Source: Burkholderiales bacterium
GTDB taxonomy: Bacteria > Pseudomonadota > Gammaproteobacteria > Burkholderiales > Burkholderiaceae_D
DNA: 64,000 nt
Direction: 5' to 3'
NCBI GenBank assembly: GCA_947451925.1
Contig: CANGAW010000008.1
Location: forward strand, 1 to 64,000
A program made the translations under genes and the position numbers. Below, one piece after another: positions 31,948 through 40,269 of the stretch. The stretch's first letter is position 1. The number at the start of each line of letters is the position of its first letter. The notes beneath the pieces were generated by a model. The model ran no database searches. It saw only the letters and a program-made list of their open reading frames with translations, and was not told the DNA's origin.

Positions 31948-34053
31948 ATGGATCTGATCATGCAACGCTTGCAGTTTGTGCTGCAGAAGGTGGTCCAACG
32001 TAATGACCTGGTGTTGGCTGCACTGATTGTCTGCATTATTTTCATGATGATTCTGCCACTGCCAACCTGGCTGGTGGATGCCGTCATTGCAGTCAATATG
32101 TGTCTGTCGGCGACGCTATTGATGGTGGCAATGTATCTGCCTAACCCTCTGGCATTTTCTTCCTTTCCCTCGGTATTGCTGGTGACGACTTTGTTTCGCT
32201 TGGCAATTGGCATTGCTACGACGCGACTGATATTACTCAACGGCGATGCCGGACACATTATTTTCACCTTCGGTAATTTCGTCGTTGGCGGCAATTTGGT
32301 GGTGGGACTTGTGGTGTTTCTTATTTTGACTATTGTGCAGTTTGTCGTAATTACCAAAGGCTCAGAACGTGTGGCAGAAGTCGCTGCGCGTTTTTCATTA
32401 GATGCGATGCCGGGCAAACAAATGTCGATTGATGGTGATATGCGAGCCGGCGTGATTGATATGGAAGAAGCACGCCGGCGGCGTAGTCTGGTCGAAAAAG
32501 AAAGCCAACTTTACGGCGCGATGGACGGTGCAATGAAGTTCGTCAAAGGTGATGCAATTGCAGGCCTCATTATCGTTGCTGTGAACTTACTCGGCGGCGT
32601 ACTGATCGGCGTACTGCAAAAAGGTTTGACAGCAAGCGAAGCAGTAAAAATATATTCGATTCTGACAATTGGCGATGGCTTGATCTCGCAAATTCCGGCT
32701 CTTTTCGTTTCCATTTGTGCCGGTATGATCGTTACTAGGGTTACTAACTCCGACGGCGTAACTTCGAATGTTGGTAGTGACATTGGGGCGCAATTACTTT
32801 CTCAACCAAAGGCGCTGATGATTGGCGCTGTCGTCATGCTCGGCTTTGCCTCGATCCCGGGGATGCCTACGCTGACCTTTCTGATTTTGTTTGTGGTTGT
32901 TGGTTTGGCTGGTTTTTCGTTTCACCATGGCGAACGAAAGGTAATCGATCCAAAAACCGGCAAAGTTACGACTGTGCCGGCAATTTCTGCCACCGGAAGC
33001 ACTGAAAAAGACAGTAAGGCACAAGATACTGAGTCATTTGGACCGACTATTCCGCTTCTCGTGGATATGCAATCCGATCTGGAAAAAGCCTTTTCTGCTT
33101 CACTGCTGAATCAGGAATTAGTCAAAATTCGTCGTGCCTTGTTTGAAGACCTGGGCATCATTTTCCCGGGTATTAATTTGCGCTTTAGCGCGCAGCTTCC
33201 GCCTGAAACTTACTCGATTCTGGTGTCTGAAATTCCTGTCTCGCAAGGTCGGCTTCGGGCTGATTATCTGCTGGTACGAGAAGCACCGGAAAATCTTACT
33301 GCCCTCTCCATCCCTTTCGAGACGGATAAAAAGTTTTTGCCAAACATACCAACGATCTGGACACCAGCGTCGCTGAAGGCTTCGTTGAGCAATGCCGAAA
33401 TTTCATTCATGGATCCGACGCAGGTTTTGTCGTATCACATCGCGATGGTGTTGAAAAAATATGCTGCCGAATTTGTCGGCATTCAGGAAACCCGTGCTTT
33501 GCTGACCGATATGGAAGCACGCTTCCCGGAACTGGCCAAAGAAGTTCAGCGGGTTTTACCGATACATAAAATTGCGGAAATTTTGCAAAGGCTGGTTGGC
33601 GAAGAAGTCTCGATCCGTAATCTTCGTTCCGTGATGGAAGCCTTGATTGAATGGGGCCAGAAGGAAAAAGATTCGGTGATGTTGACCGAATATGTAAGAG
33701 TCGCTTTGAAGCGTCATATCAGTCACCGACATTCATCGGGGCAAAATATTCTTCCGGCCTATTTGTTAGCACCTGCTGTTGAAGACACGATTAGAGCTGC
33801 AGTGCGGCAGACCTCCGGTGGCTCGTATCTGGCGCTGGACCCTGGCGCTTCACGTCAGCTTCTTGAAAATATAAAAACGACTGTTGGCGACCTGAGCCGT
33901 TCAACGCAAAAGCCGGTGCTGCTGACTTCGATGGATATTCGCCGCTACTTGCGCAAGATGATTGAGCAAGAGCTTTATGAATTACCTGTGCTGTCGTATC
34001 AGGAGCTTACGCCGGATATCAATATTCAACCTTTGGCGAGGGTCGAATTATGA
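31948..34053 (+). CDS. sctV: T3SS export gate protein SctV
   Basis: A 701-residue YscV/HrcV/FlhA-family protein. The N-terminal half has about eight membrane segments and the signature RVAEVAARFSLDAMPGKQMSIDGDMRAG. The cytoplasmic half forms the nonameric ring (PTIPLLVDMQSDLEKAFSAS; VEDTIRAAVRQTSGGSYLALDP). It is required for substrate recognition and coupling to proton motive force. It follows sctY by 10 bp. Length and motifs are normal. Confidence 0.97.
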   Translation: MDLIMQRLQFVLQKVVQRNDLVLAALIVCIIFMMILPLPTWLVDAVIAVNMCLSATLLMVAMYLPNPLAFSSFPSVLLVTTLFRLAIGIATTRLILLNGDAGHIIFTFGNFVVGGNLVVGLVVFLILTIVQFVVITKGSERVAEVAARFSLDAMPGKQMSIDGDMRAGVIDMEEARRRRSLVEKESQLYGAMDGAMKFVKGDAIAGLIIVAVNLLGGVLIGVLQKGLTASEAVKIYSILTIGDGLISQIPALFVSICAGMIVTRVTNSDGVTSNVGSDIGAQLLSQPKALMIGAVVMLGFASIPGMPTLTFLILFVVVGLAGFSFHHGERKVIDPKTGKVTTVPAISATGSTEKDSKAQDTESFGPTIPLLVDMQSDLEKAFSASLLNQELVKIRRALFEDLGIIFPGINLRFSAQLPPETYSILVSEIPVSQGRLRADYLLVREAPENLTALSIPFETDKKFLPNIPTIWTPASLKASLSNAEISFMDPTQVLSYHIAMVLKKYAAEFVGIQETRALLTDMEARFPELAKEVQRVLPIHKIAEILQRLVGEEVSIRNLRSVMEALIEWGQKEKDSVMLTEYVRVALKRHISHRHSSGQNILPAYLLAPAVEDTIRAAVRQTSGGSYLALDPGASRQLLENIKTTVGDLSRSTQKPVLLTSMDIRRYLRKMIEQELYELPVLSYQELTPDINIQPLARVEL

Positions 34054-34079
34054 AACCCGTTCACTATTTGGTTGGTTTG

Positions 34080-34442
34080 TCACTTGCCAGTTGGCGCGTC
34101 GCTAATCTGATTTATCGATTCAATCGCCTGTTCGATTGTGTCAAATTCATCGAGCAAGGTAAAAAACCCGCCAACTTCAAACACGGCACGTACGCGGTCG
34201 CCCAGGCCGACGATGGCAACACGGCCATTCAAATTTCGCAGTTTTTTTATCGATTCCAGAATAACGCGCAATCCGTCACTCGAAATGCGGCTCAGGCCGG
34301 TGAAATCGAATACCATTTTAATCACGCCATCGTCCAGCGCTGCGCTAAGGAGTTCGCGCATTTCAGCAGCAATGGTTTTACTGAATTCTCCGCAGGGAGA
34401 AACAATAAAAACCTCTTCGCGCATCTCTGTATGAATTGCCAT
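34080..34442 (-). CDS. STAS-domain anti-anti-sigma factor (BtrV-like)
   Basis: A 120-residue single STAS domain. The strand-turn DFTGLSRISSDGLRVILES contains the phosphorylatable serine position (Ser54/Ser55), as in SpoIIAA/RsbV. Such proteins are phosphorylated by an HPK-type anti-sigma kinase and reactivated by a PP2C phosphatase. In Bordetella the STAS protein BtrV, with BtrW and BtrU, controls T3SS secretion. Here the gene is alone on the minus strand between sctV (26-bp convergent gap) and sctD (71-bp divergent gap), and no kinase or phosphatase gene is in the window. A T3SS role is inferred from position. Confidence 0.86.
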   Translation of the reverse strand: MAIHTEMREEVFIVSPCGEFSKTIAAEMRELLSAALDDGVIKMVFDFTGLSRISSDGLRVILESIKKLRNLNGRVAIVGLGDRVRAVFEVGGFFTLLDEFDTIEQAIESINQISDAPTGK

Positions 34443-34513
34443 AAATTTTTTTATTACAAGCTGATGTCGGCGTGAATTTTATACCGTCTTAGTCGATAAC
34501 AAAGACCTAAATA

Positions 34514-35896
34514 ATGTATACCGATTCATCATCCGAAGAAAATAGTCTGGCCATTGAGCTGAGGGTCTTGTATGGCCCGCAGGCCGGCAGCCGACTGGCT
34601 CTCGCTTCAGGCGAATATTTTCTGGGCCAGAGCGATGAATGTAACATCATTCTGGCTGGACCCCGGATGGCAGAGAAGCATGCATTAATCCAAATCGAAG
34701 ACGAAGAAGTTAATATCGCAGCAATCGATGGCAAGGTGTCGGATGCGCAAGGCAATGAAATTGTCGACACCCTGCCCTTAACAATGGGCATGCCGGTTGA
34801 ATTGGGTGGTGTGTGGATCTCCATTGATTATGTGGATAATCCGTGGCCCGATCCGGCATCTGTGACGCCGTTAGCCAGCGTATCGCCGGTCGCCGTTCAA
34901 GTCACTCCTGAAGGATCAGAAACGAGCCTCAATCAGGCAAACACAAAGAACATAAAAAAAGAAGCTCGGCTGCGCACGCGAGCCAGAACCGCCTTAATCA
35001 TTTCAGTAACAGCGCTGGGACTGACCGCGCTCTGCGGCACCGTACTGGCTGCGTGGCTGGTGCGACACGGTCCTTCTCAGACAGTACTAAGCAAAGTTGT
35101 ACCACCCGTTCAAGTAGAAGTCAGTGCGGCACACTTGGAAGAAATTCAAAAGCTTGTCAGCGATCTAGCTGGCGGTGGCGCCATTACAGTGACTGTCGAC
35201 AGTAATAATAAAGTACTGGTTCAGGGCTATGTCGATAACGCTGAGAGGGCCAACCGCCTGTCCGCAGCGCTGGACATGGTTTCGCCTGTCCCGGTTCAGC
35301 ATATTTATATTGAATCCGAAATGCTGGATTCAGCCATGAATCTTCTGAAGGAAAGGATCGATCCGAATATTGCTCGCATCATGGTGGAATCCATATCCAA
35401 CGGCACGTTGACTCTCGAAGGCGCTGCGACGACACAAAGCGCGCGGGATGACGCAATCGATCTGCTGCAATCCGGTGTGCCCGGCATTCTCAAGGTTGAA
35501 TCCATGGTCGTTCTGGCCGAAGAATTACCGGCAATACTGCAGGAAAAAATCAATATCGCCGGTCTGTCGCGCAGACTGGAAGTGGTTGCCAAAGAACCTG
35601 AGTTTATTTTGCGCGGCAAAATGACGGATGACGAAATGAAGCAATGGGAAAAGCTGCTTGTGCAGTTCGATGCCGCTTATGGAAAAATTTTACCGATCAG
35701 AGCCAGCATCGGACTGCTGCAAAAAAAACCACCCATTGATGTGCAAACAATCGTTGGGGGTATCACCCCTTACGTGGTGACGGAAAGCGGCGAGCGCGCA
35801 ACGCGAGGCGGTGATATTCGTGGCCACACTCTGACCACAGTACGAGACAACGAAGTTATTTTTGATGGTAACGAACGATTCAAAATCGGGAGGTAA
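34514..35896 (+). CDS. sctD: T3SS outer inner-membrane ring protein SctD
   Basis: A 460-residue YscD/EscD-type protein. An N-terminal cytoplasmic FHA domain (LYGPQAGSRLALASGEYFLGQSDECNIIL, about residues 17-70) is followed by a basic linker and one membrane helix (TALIISVTALGLTALCGTVLAAWLV). The periplasmic region has BON-like repeats (GAITVTVDSNNKVLVQGYVDNAERANRL; NGTLTLEGAATTQSARDDAI). It connects the SctJ ring with SctC. It is first in the sctD-yscE-like-sctF group. Confidence 0.93.
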   Translation: MYTDSSSEENSLAIELRVLYGPQAGSRLALASGEYFLGQSDECNIILAGPRMAEKHALIQIEDEEVNIAAIDGKVSDAQGNEIVDTLPLTMGMPVELGGVWISIDYVDNPWPDPASVTPLASVSPVAVQVTPEGSETSLNQANTKNIKKEARLRTRARTALIISVTALGLTALCGTVLAAWLVRHGPSQTVLSKVVPPVQVEVSAAHLEEIQKLVSDLAGGGAITVTVDSNNKVLVQGYVDNAERANRLSAALDMVSPVPVQHIYIESEMLDSAMNLLKERIDPNIARIMVESISNGTLTLEGAATTQSARDDAIDLLQSGVPGILKVESMVVLAEELPAILQEKINIAGLSRRLEVVAKEPEFILRGKMTDDEMKQWEKLLVQFDAAYGKILPIRASIGLLQKKPPIDVQTIVGGITPYVVTESGERATRGGDIRGHTLTTVRDNEVIFDGNERFKIGR

Positions 35897-35898
35897 AT

Positions 35899-36126
35899 AT
35901 GGGCAACGATAAAATTCAACTGGAACTGGAACAGCGCTTACAGGAAGATCCTGATAATGCGTTGTTGAATGACATATTGACCAGGCTAGCAGCCATGCAA
36001 GATCGATTACGCGTGGAGCGAAAAAAAATGCAGCGCAAAAAAACCTTCGTACAAATTGAAGCGGCAGAACAATCGGTGCAGGCGGCACTGATGAGCCTGG
36101 CACTTTTCAGCGCCAATAAAAAATAA
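35899..36126 (+). CDS. Small YscE-like needle co-chaperone
   Basis: A 75-residue, charged, helical protein (IQLELEQRLQEDPDNALLNDILTRLAAMQDRL; a second helix with EAAEQSVQAALMSLAL). It begins two bases after the sctD stop and is followed by the needle gene, the place of yscE in Yersinia (sctD-yscE-yscF). YscE (66 residues, helical hairpin) and YscG keep the needle subunit unpolymerised. The assignment is by synteny and fold pattern. Confidence 0.74.
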   Translation: MGNDKIQLELEQRLQEDPDNALLNDILTRLAAMQDRLRVERKKMQRKKTFVQIEAAEQSVQAALMSLALFSANKK

Positions 36127-36131
36127 TGCAG

Positions 36132-36154
36132 GAAAATCAGCCCTTGATTTTTTC
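36132..36154 (+). terminator. Small hairpin with T-run between the yscE-like gene and sctF
   Basis: AAAATCA, a 5-base loop, then TGATTTTTT. The stem is short (7 bp, AT-rich) and ends in a T-run. It could act as a weak attenuator or 3'-end stabiliser, setting sctF levels relative to sctD. Confidence 0.35.
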
Positions 36155-36176
36155 AACCTAGACCACAGAGGATATT

Positions 36177-36419
36177 ATGGCCATTACCTCCCCCAGCCTG
36201 AATCAGATCTTCGGAAACATTGAACCACAAATGACGGCCGCAGAAGCATCAGTCACCGACCAGCTCAACGCCATCCCCAGTGGCGGCGATGTAACGACGA
36301 CGCAGTTGCTCAGACTGCAAACTGCGATCGCCAAATACACCGTGACGGCTTCCGTGTTCGGCGCCATCATCAAGGAAATGTCCGACTCGCTTAAATCAAT
36401 CGCGAGCAAGATCGCTTAA
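36177..36419 (+). CDS. sctF: T3SS needle subunit SctF
   Basis: An 80-residue needle protein. An N-terminal helix precedes a P-x-x-G-type turn (LNAIPSGGDVTTTQLLRLQTAIAKYTVTASVFGAII), and a C-terminal amphipathic helix ends KSIASKIA. Length and helix-turn-helix layout match YscF/EscF/MxiH. GAGGA lies upstream of the ATG. The gene ends 14 bp from the convergent hom gene and is the right boundary of the T3SS island. Confidence 0.92.
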   Translation: MAITSPSLNQIFGNIEPQMTAAEASVTDQLNAIPSGGDVTTTQLLRLQTAIAKYTVTASVFGAIIKEMSDSLKSIASKIA

Positions 36420-36433
36420 ACAGGCACCGCAGT

Positions 36434-37744
36434 TCAGCTGAGCTGTTCGAGTCTGATGCGGGTAACTTTGCCGGAAACGGTCGCCAGGTTTTCGATTGCT
36501 GCGATTGCGGCGTTGACGTTTTTTTCCTGCGTCTGATGCGTAAGGATAATGATGTCGGTCTGAGTTTCTCCCTCAGCAGGTTCCTTTTGCAGCATCGCAT
36601 CAACAGAAATGGATGCGTCAGCCAGTATCCGCGTCACATCAGCCAACACTCCTAATTTATCCGCAACGCAGATGCGCAAGTAGTAGCTGGTGGTGATCTC
36701 CGACATCGGCAGGATCGGTGTATTGGCAGTCGAATCCGGCTGGAACGCCAGAAAGGGCACGCGATGGGCCGGATCGGCAGAAGCCAGTCTGGCAATGTCG
36801 ACCAAATCGGCAATCACTGCCGACGCAGTCGGCTCAGCGCCCGCACCTTTACCGTAATACAGCGTGGCGCCAACGGCGTCGCCCTGAACCAGCACCGCAT
36901 TCATCGCGCCTTCGACATTAGCGATGAGCCGGTTGGCCGGGATCAAGGTCGGGTGCACTCTTAATTCAATGCCGTTTTCAGCACGGCGGGTAATGCCCAA
37001 CAATTTAATCCGGTAACCAAGCTGCTCTGCATAACGTATATCCATTGCCTGCAAGCCGGTAATGCCTTCGACATAAGCCTGATCAAACTGCACCGGTGTG
37101 CCAAAAGCAATGGCCGACATGATGCTGGCCTTGTGGGCAGCGTCAACGCCTTCGATATCAAAGGTGGGATCGGCTTCGGCATAACCCAGACGCTGGGCTT
37201 CTTTGAGCACGACATCGAAGTCCAGTCCTTTGTCGCGCATCTCGGACAAGATGAAATTGGTCGTGCCATTGATGATGCCGGCAATCCATTGAATACGGTT
37301 TGCCGTCAGGCCTTCGCGCAAGGCCTTAATAATCGGTATGCCACCGGCGACAGCGGCTTCAAACGCCACCATCACACCCTGCTCTTGGGCTGCCTTGAAA
37401 ATTTCGGTGCCATGTGTTGCCAGCAAGGCCTTGTTGGCCGTGACGACATGCTTTCCATTGGCAATGGCTTTCATCACCAGCTCGCGTGCAATGCCATAAC
37501 CACCGATCAGTTCAACCACCACATCAATATCGGGATGATTAACCACCAGGTTGGCGTCACTGACGACTTCCACGCCGGCGCCGGCGATTGCCGCTGCCCG
37601 TGCTGTATCGAGATCAGCCACCATCGTAATTTCGATACGGCAGCCGGCGCGACGGCGGATTTCTTCCTGATTGCGCTTTAACACCGCGAAGGTACCTGCA
37701 CCGACGGTACCGATGCCTAACAAGCCTACTTTGATCAATTTCAT
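36434..37744 (-). CDS. hom: Homoserine dehydrogenase
   Basis: A 436-residue enzyme that reduces aspartate semialdehyde to homoserine for threonine and methionine synthesis. The Rossmann motif is VGLLGIGTVGAGTF, the catalytic region GIINGTTNFILSEM, then FGTPVQFDQAYVEGI. The C-terminal ACT domain (YYLRICVADKLGVLADVTRIL) gives feedback inhibition by threonine. The ATG at 37744 matches the family start. Normally thrC follows; here the T3SS island begins 14 bp after the hom stop. It follows alaA by 33 bp. Confidence 0.97.
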   Translation of the reverse strand: MKLIKVGLLGIGTVGAGTFAVLKRNQEEIRRRAGCRIEITMVADLDTARAAAIAGAGVEVVSDANLVVNHPDIDVVVELIGGYGIARELVMKAIANGKHVVTANKALLATHGTEIFKAAQEQGVMVAFEAAVAGGIPIIKALREGLTANRIQWIAGIINGTTNFILSEMRDKGLDFDVVLKEAQRLGYAEADPTFDIEGVDAAHKASIMSAIAFGTPVQFDQAYVEGITGLQAMDIRYAEQLGYRIKLLGITRRAENGIELRVHPTLIPANRLIANVEGAMNAVLVQGDAVGATLYYGKGAGAEPTASAVIADLVDIARLASADPAHRVPFLAFQPDSTANTPILPMSEITTSYYLRICVADKLGVLADVTRILADASISVDAMLQKEPAEGETQTDIIILTHQTQEKNVNAAIAAIENLATVSGKVTRIRLEQLS

Positions 37745-37777
37745 GGGGTCAGTTGTTGAGCCTGCATTAAACAAAAA

Positions 37778-39007
37778 TTAGCCGCGACCGTGTTGCCGGC
37801 GATAGCCATCAAGGAATCGCGCGATGCGGCCGATGGCTTCAGTCAGATCATCCGTGTTGGGCAAAAACACAACCCGGAAATGATCTGTCGTCGGACAATT
37901 AAAGCCTGTTCCCTGCACGATTAATACGCGTTCCTCGGCTAGCAGCTCATAGGCAAATTGCTGGTCATCTTCGATCGGATACATCTGCGGATCAAGGCGA
38001 GGAAACATATACAGAGCGGACTTCGGTTTGACACAGCTGACACCGGGAATGGCCGTCAGCAGGCGATGCGCGAGATCGCGCTGACGCAGCAAGCGGCCGC
38101 CGGGGCCAACCAGATCATTAATGCTCTGATAGCCGCCAAGCGCAGTTTGTATCGCAAACTGGCCCGGTGCATTGGCACACAAGCGCATCGAGGCCAGCAT
38201 GTTGAGGCCTTCGATATAGTCCTTCGCATGCTTCTTTTCACCTGACACAATCATCCAGCCGGCACGGTAGCCGCAAGAACGATAATTTTTTGACAGGCCA
38301 TTAAAGGTGATGAACAACACATCATCTGCCAGCGAAGCCAGCGAGGTGTGGGTTTCGCCGTCATAGAGCACTTTGTCGTAAATCTCATCGGCAAACACAA
38401 TCAGCTGATGCTGACGAGCCAACTCGACAATTTGCTGCAACAACTCGGTTGGATACAACGCGCCAGTCGGATTATTCGGATTGATGACGACAATGGCGCG
38501 GGTGTTGCTGTTAATTTTTTTGCGGATATCGTCAATATCCGGCATCCAGTCAGCCTGCTCATCACACACATAGTGAACCGGGGTGCCACCTGACAAACTG
38601 ACCGCTGCCGTCCACAGCGGATAGTCCGGTGCCGGTACCAGCACTTCGTCGCCATTGTTGAGCAAGGCATTCATGCTCATGACAATCAGCTCGGAGGCCC
38701 CGTTGCCCAGATAAATATCGTCAATGGTCACGCCATCAATTTTCTTTTCCTGCGCATAGTGCATGATGGCTTTGCGCGGCGCGAACATACCCTTGGAGTC
38801 GGTGTAGCCGGAAGCATTCGACATATTGCGGATCATGTCCTGCACAATTTCGTCAGGCGCATCGAAACCGAATACCGCCAGGTTGCCGATATTGAGCTTG
38901 ATGATCTTGTGACCATCCTCTTCCATCTGGCGGGCTTTTTCCAGTACAGGCCCCCGGATGTCGTAACACACATCAGCCAGCTTTTTAGATTTCTGGATTA
39001 GTCTCAC
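37778..39007 (-). CDS. alaA: Glutamate-pyruvate aminotransferase AlaA
   Basis: A 409-residue class I PLP aminotransferase very similar to E. coli AlaA: KLADVCYDIRGPVLEKA, LNIGN, FGFDAPDEIVQDMIRNM, VPAPDYPLWTAAVSLSGG, NPNNPTGALYP, and the PLP lysine in FNGLSKNYRSCGYRAGW. It makes alanine from pyruvate and glutamate. The motif normally read GNPAPFGF is GNLAVFGF here, a mild variation. Located before hom, as in many betaproteobacteria. Confidence 0.93.
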   Translation of the reverse strand: MRLIQKSKKLADVCYDIRGPVLEKARQMEEDGHKIIKLNIGNLAVFGFDAPDEIVQDMIRNMSNASGYTDSKGMFAPRKAIMHYAQEKKIDGVTIDDIYLGNGASELIVMSMNALLNNGDEVLVPAPDYPLWTAAVSLSGGTPVHYVCDEQADWMPDIDDIRKKINSNTRAIVVINPNNPTGALYPTELLQQIVELARQHQLIVFADEIYDKVLYDGETHTSLASLADDVLFITFNGLSKNYRSCGYRAGWMIVSGEKKHAKDYIEGLNMLASMRLCANAPGQFAIQTALGGYQSINDLVGPGGRLLRQRDLAHRLLTAIPGVSCVKPKSALYMFPRLDPQMYPIEDDQQFAYELLAEERVLIVQGTGFNCPTTDHFRVVFLPNTDDLTEAIGRIARFLDGYRRQHGRG

Positions 39008-39147
39008 GGATTGTTCTCGCTCGTATTGATGACACTGGCGCGGTGCCGTATTGCACCGCGAAAAGACCGCTATTTTGCCCCAAAACAGCCTCTCTCATCA
39101 ACGTGCCTTACTGGATTTGCTCCGCTTCGCGCTACAATTTATGCATT

Positions 39148-39528
39148 ATGAAGCTTCACATCACCCCAACCCAGCAATACCAGACCGTCACCGGCTACGA
39201 TGAAACGTCCGTTGAGATCAATGCCATACGCCACAACAGGAGCTTGCTGGTGCTGCCGGAAATGGCCCCTGTCAACTGGCAGGTTGCTTCTTTCGACGCG
39301 CTCAGAGCTGAACATTTTGAGCAGATAGCGGCGCTGTTGCCTGATGTTGTCATTCTGGGTACTGGCCAGCGCCAACAATTTGTCCATCCCCGGCTCATGC
39401 AGAGTTTGAATGCAAAACGAATCGGGGTTGAATGCATGGACAATCAGGCCGCCTGCAGGACTTACAATATTCTGATGGCCGAGGGACGAAAAGTCGCGCT
39501 GGCGCTGATCATCGAAGGCCATGATTAA
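39148..39528 (+). CDS. Mth938/NDUFAF3-like domain protein (DUF498)
   Basis: A 126-residue protein of the Mth938-like family: LPEMAPVNWQVASFDALRAEHFEQI, DVVILGTGQRQQFVHPRLMQSL, GVECMDNQAACRTYNILMAEGRKVALALI. The human relative NDUFAF3 assists complex I assembly; the bacterial role is unclear. The ATG at 39148 matches the family start; an upstream in-frame reading is disfavoured. It is divergent from alaA. Confidence 0.87.
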   Translation: MKLHITPTQQYQTVTGYDETSVEINAIRHNRSLLVLPEMAPVNWQVASFDALRAEHFEQIAALLPDVVILGTGQRQQFVHPRLMQSLNAKRIGVECMDNQAACRTYNILMAEGRKVALALIIEGHD

Positions 39529-39644
39529 CGCGCTCAATACCCCGTACTTTTGCAAGGCTTATGCTATGGCGTTGGTGCAGATTACGGTACATTCCGGTAA
39601 GCCTTTGCGACAACATCACACAACAATAAATCAAGGAGAGCAAC

Positions 39645-40121
39645 GTGGCTGATCGCCCGTCAATTTTGAACATCATCGTCCCGGATTTTTCCGCACCGAT
39701 GACTGGATTAAAACCATTTCAGCTGGCTGACTATCGCGGCCAAACTGTCGTCCTGTATTTTTATCCGAAAGATAATACGCCCGGCTGTACGACTGAGAGC
39801 CTACAGTTCCGCGACCTGCATGCAAAATTCAGCGAGGCCAACTGCAGCGTTTTTGGCATCAGCCGCGACAGCCTGCGCTCGCATGAAGGCTTCAAAGGCA
39901 AGCTCGAACTGCCATTCGAATTGATTGCCGACACCGATGAGAAGGTATGTACGCTTTTTGATGTCATGGTTATGAAATCCATGTATGGTAAATCGGTCAG
40001 AGGGGTCGAGCGCTCCACTTTCGTCATTGACGGCGCAGGTAAATTAGTGAAAGAATGGCGTGGAGTGAAAGTCCCCGGTCACGTCAATGATGTGCTGGAT
40101 TTCGTAGAAAGCATTAAGTAA
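39645..40121 (+). CDS. bcp: Peroxiredoxin of the BCP/PrxQ family
   Basis: A 158-residue thiol peroxidase. The peroxidatic Cys48 is in KDNTPGCTTESLQF; the usual resolving Cys five residues on is absent, and Cys67 (EANCSVFG) is the next candidate. GTG start with AAGGAG in front. It detoxifies hydroperoxides in the cytoplasm. A long hairpin terminator follows. Confidence 0.94.
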   Translation: MADRPSILNIIVPDFSAPMTGLKPFQLADYRGQTVVLYFYPKDNTPGCTTESLQFRDLHAKFSEANCSVFGISRDSLRSHEGFKGKLELPFELIADTDEKVCTLFDVMVMKSMYGKSVRGVERSTFVIDGAGKLVKEWRGVKVPGHVNDVLDFVESIK

Positions 40122-40158
40122 AACCGCTTAACTCATTGAATTCGAAAATTAAATATAA

Positions 40159-40218
40159 AAAAGGCTGTTTAAGGAAAAGGTAGCCGACCTTTTTCTTAAA
40201 CAGCCTTTTGATTTTTTC
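40159..40218. terminator. Long stem terminator after bcp
   Basis: AAGGCTGTTTAAGGAAAAGGT and its near-perfect complement around a 5-base loop form a stem of about 21 bp, with T-rich flanks on both sides. It ends bcp transcription and insulates the phoH-type gene. Confidence 0.85.
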
Positions 40219-40269
40219 ACCACGTGTAACTAACGTACAAATTTTTCTCTACATTTTTTCGAGGATCAG

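Noticed and set aside
31740..32417. 225-residue minus-strand open frame
   Set aside because: Antisense to sctY and sctV, both well supported.
34443..34513. Hrp-box-like site for sctD
   Set aside because: No GAAC-type -35 with a fitting -10 was found in this gap or in the 85-bp zone upstream; sctD may use another promoter.
4370..36433. Integrase, attachment site or tRNA marking an integrative island
   Set aside because: None seen at either edge or inside the T3SS region.
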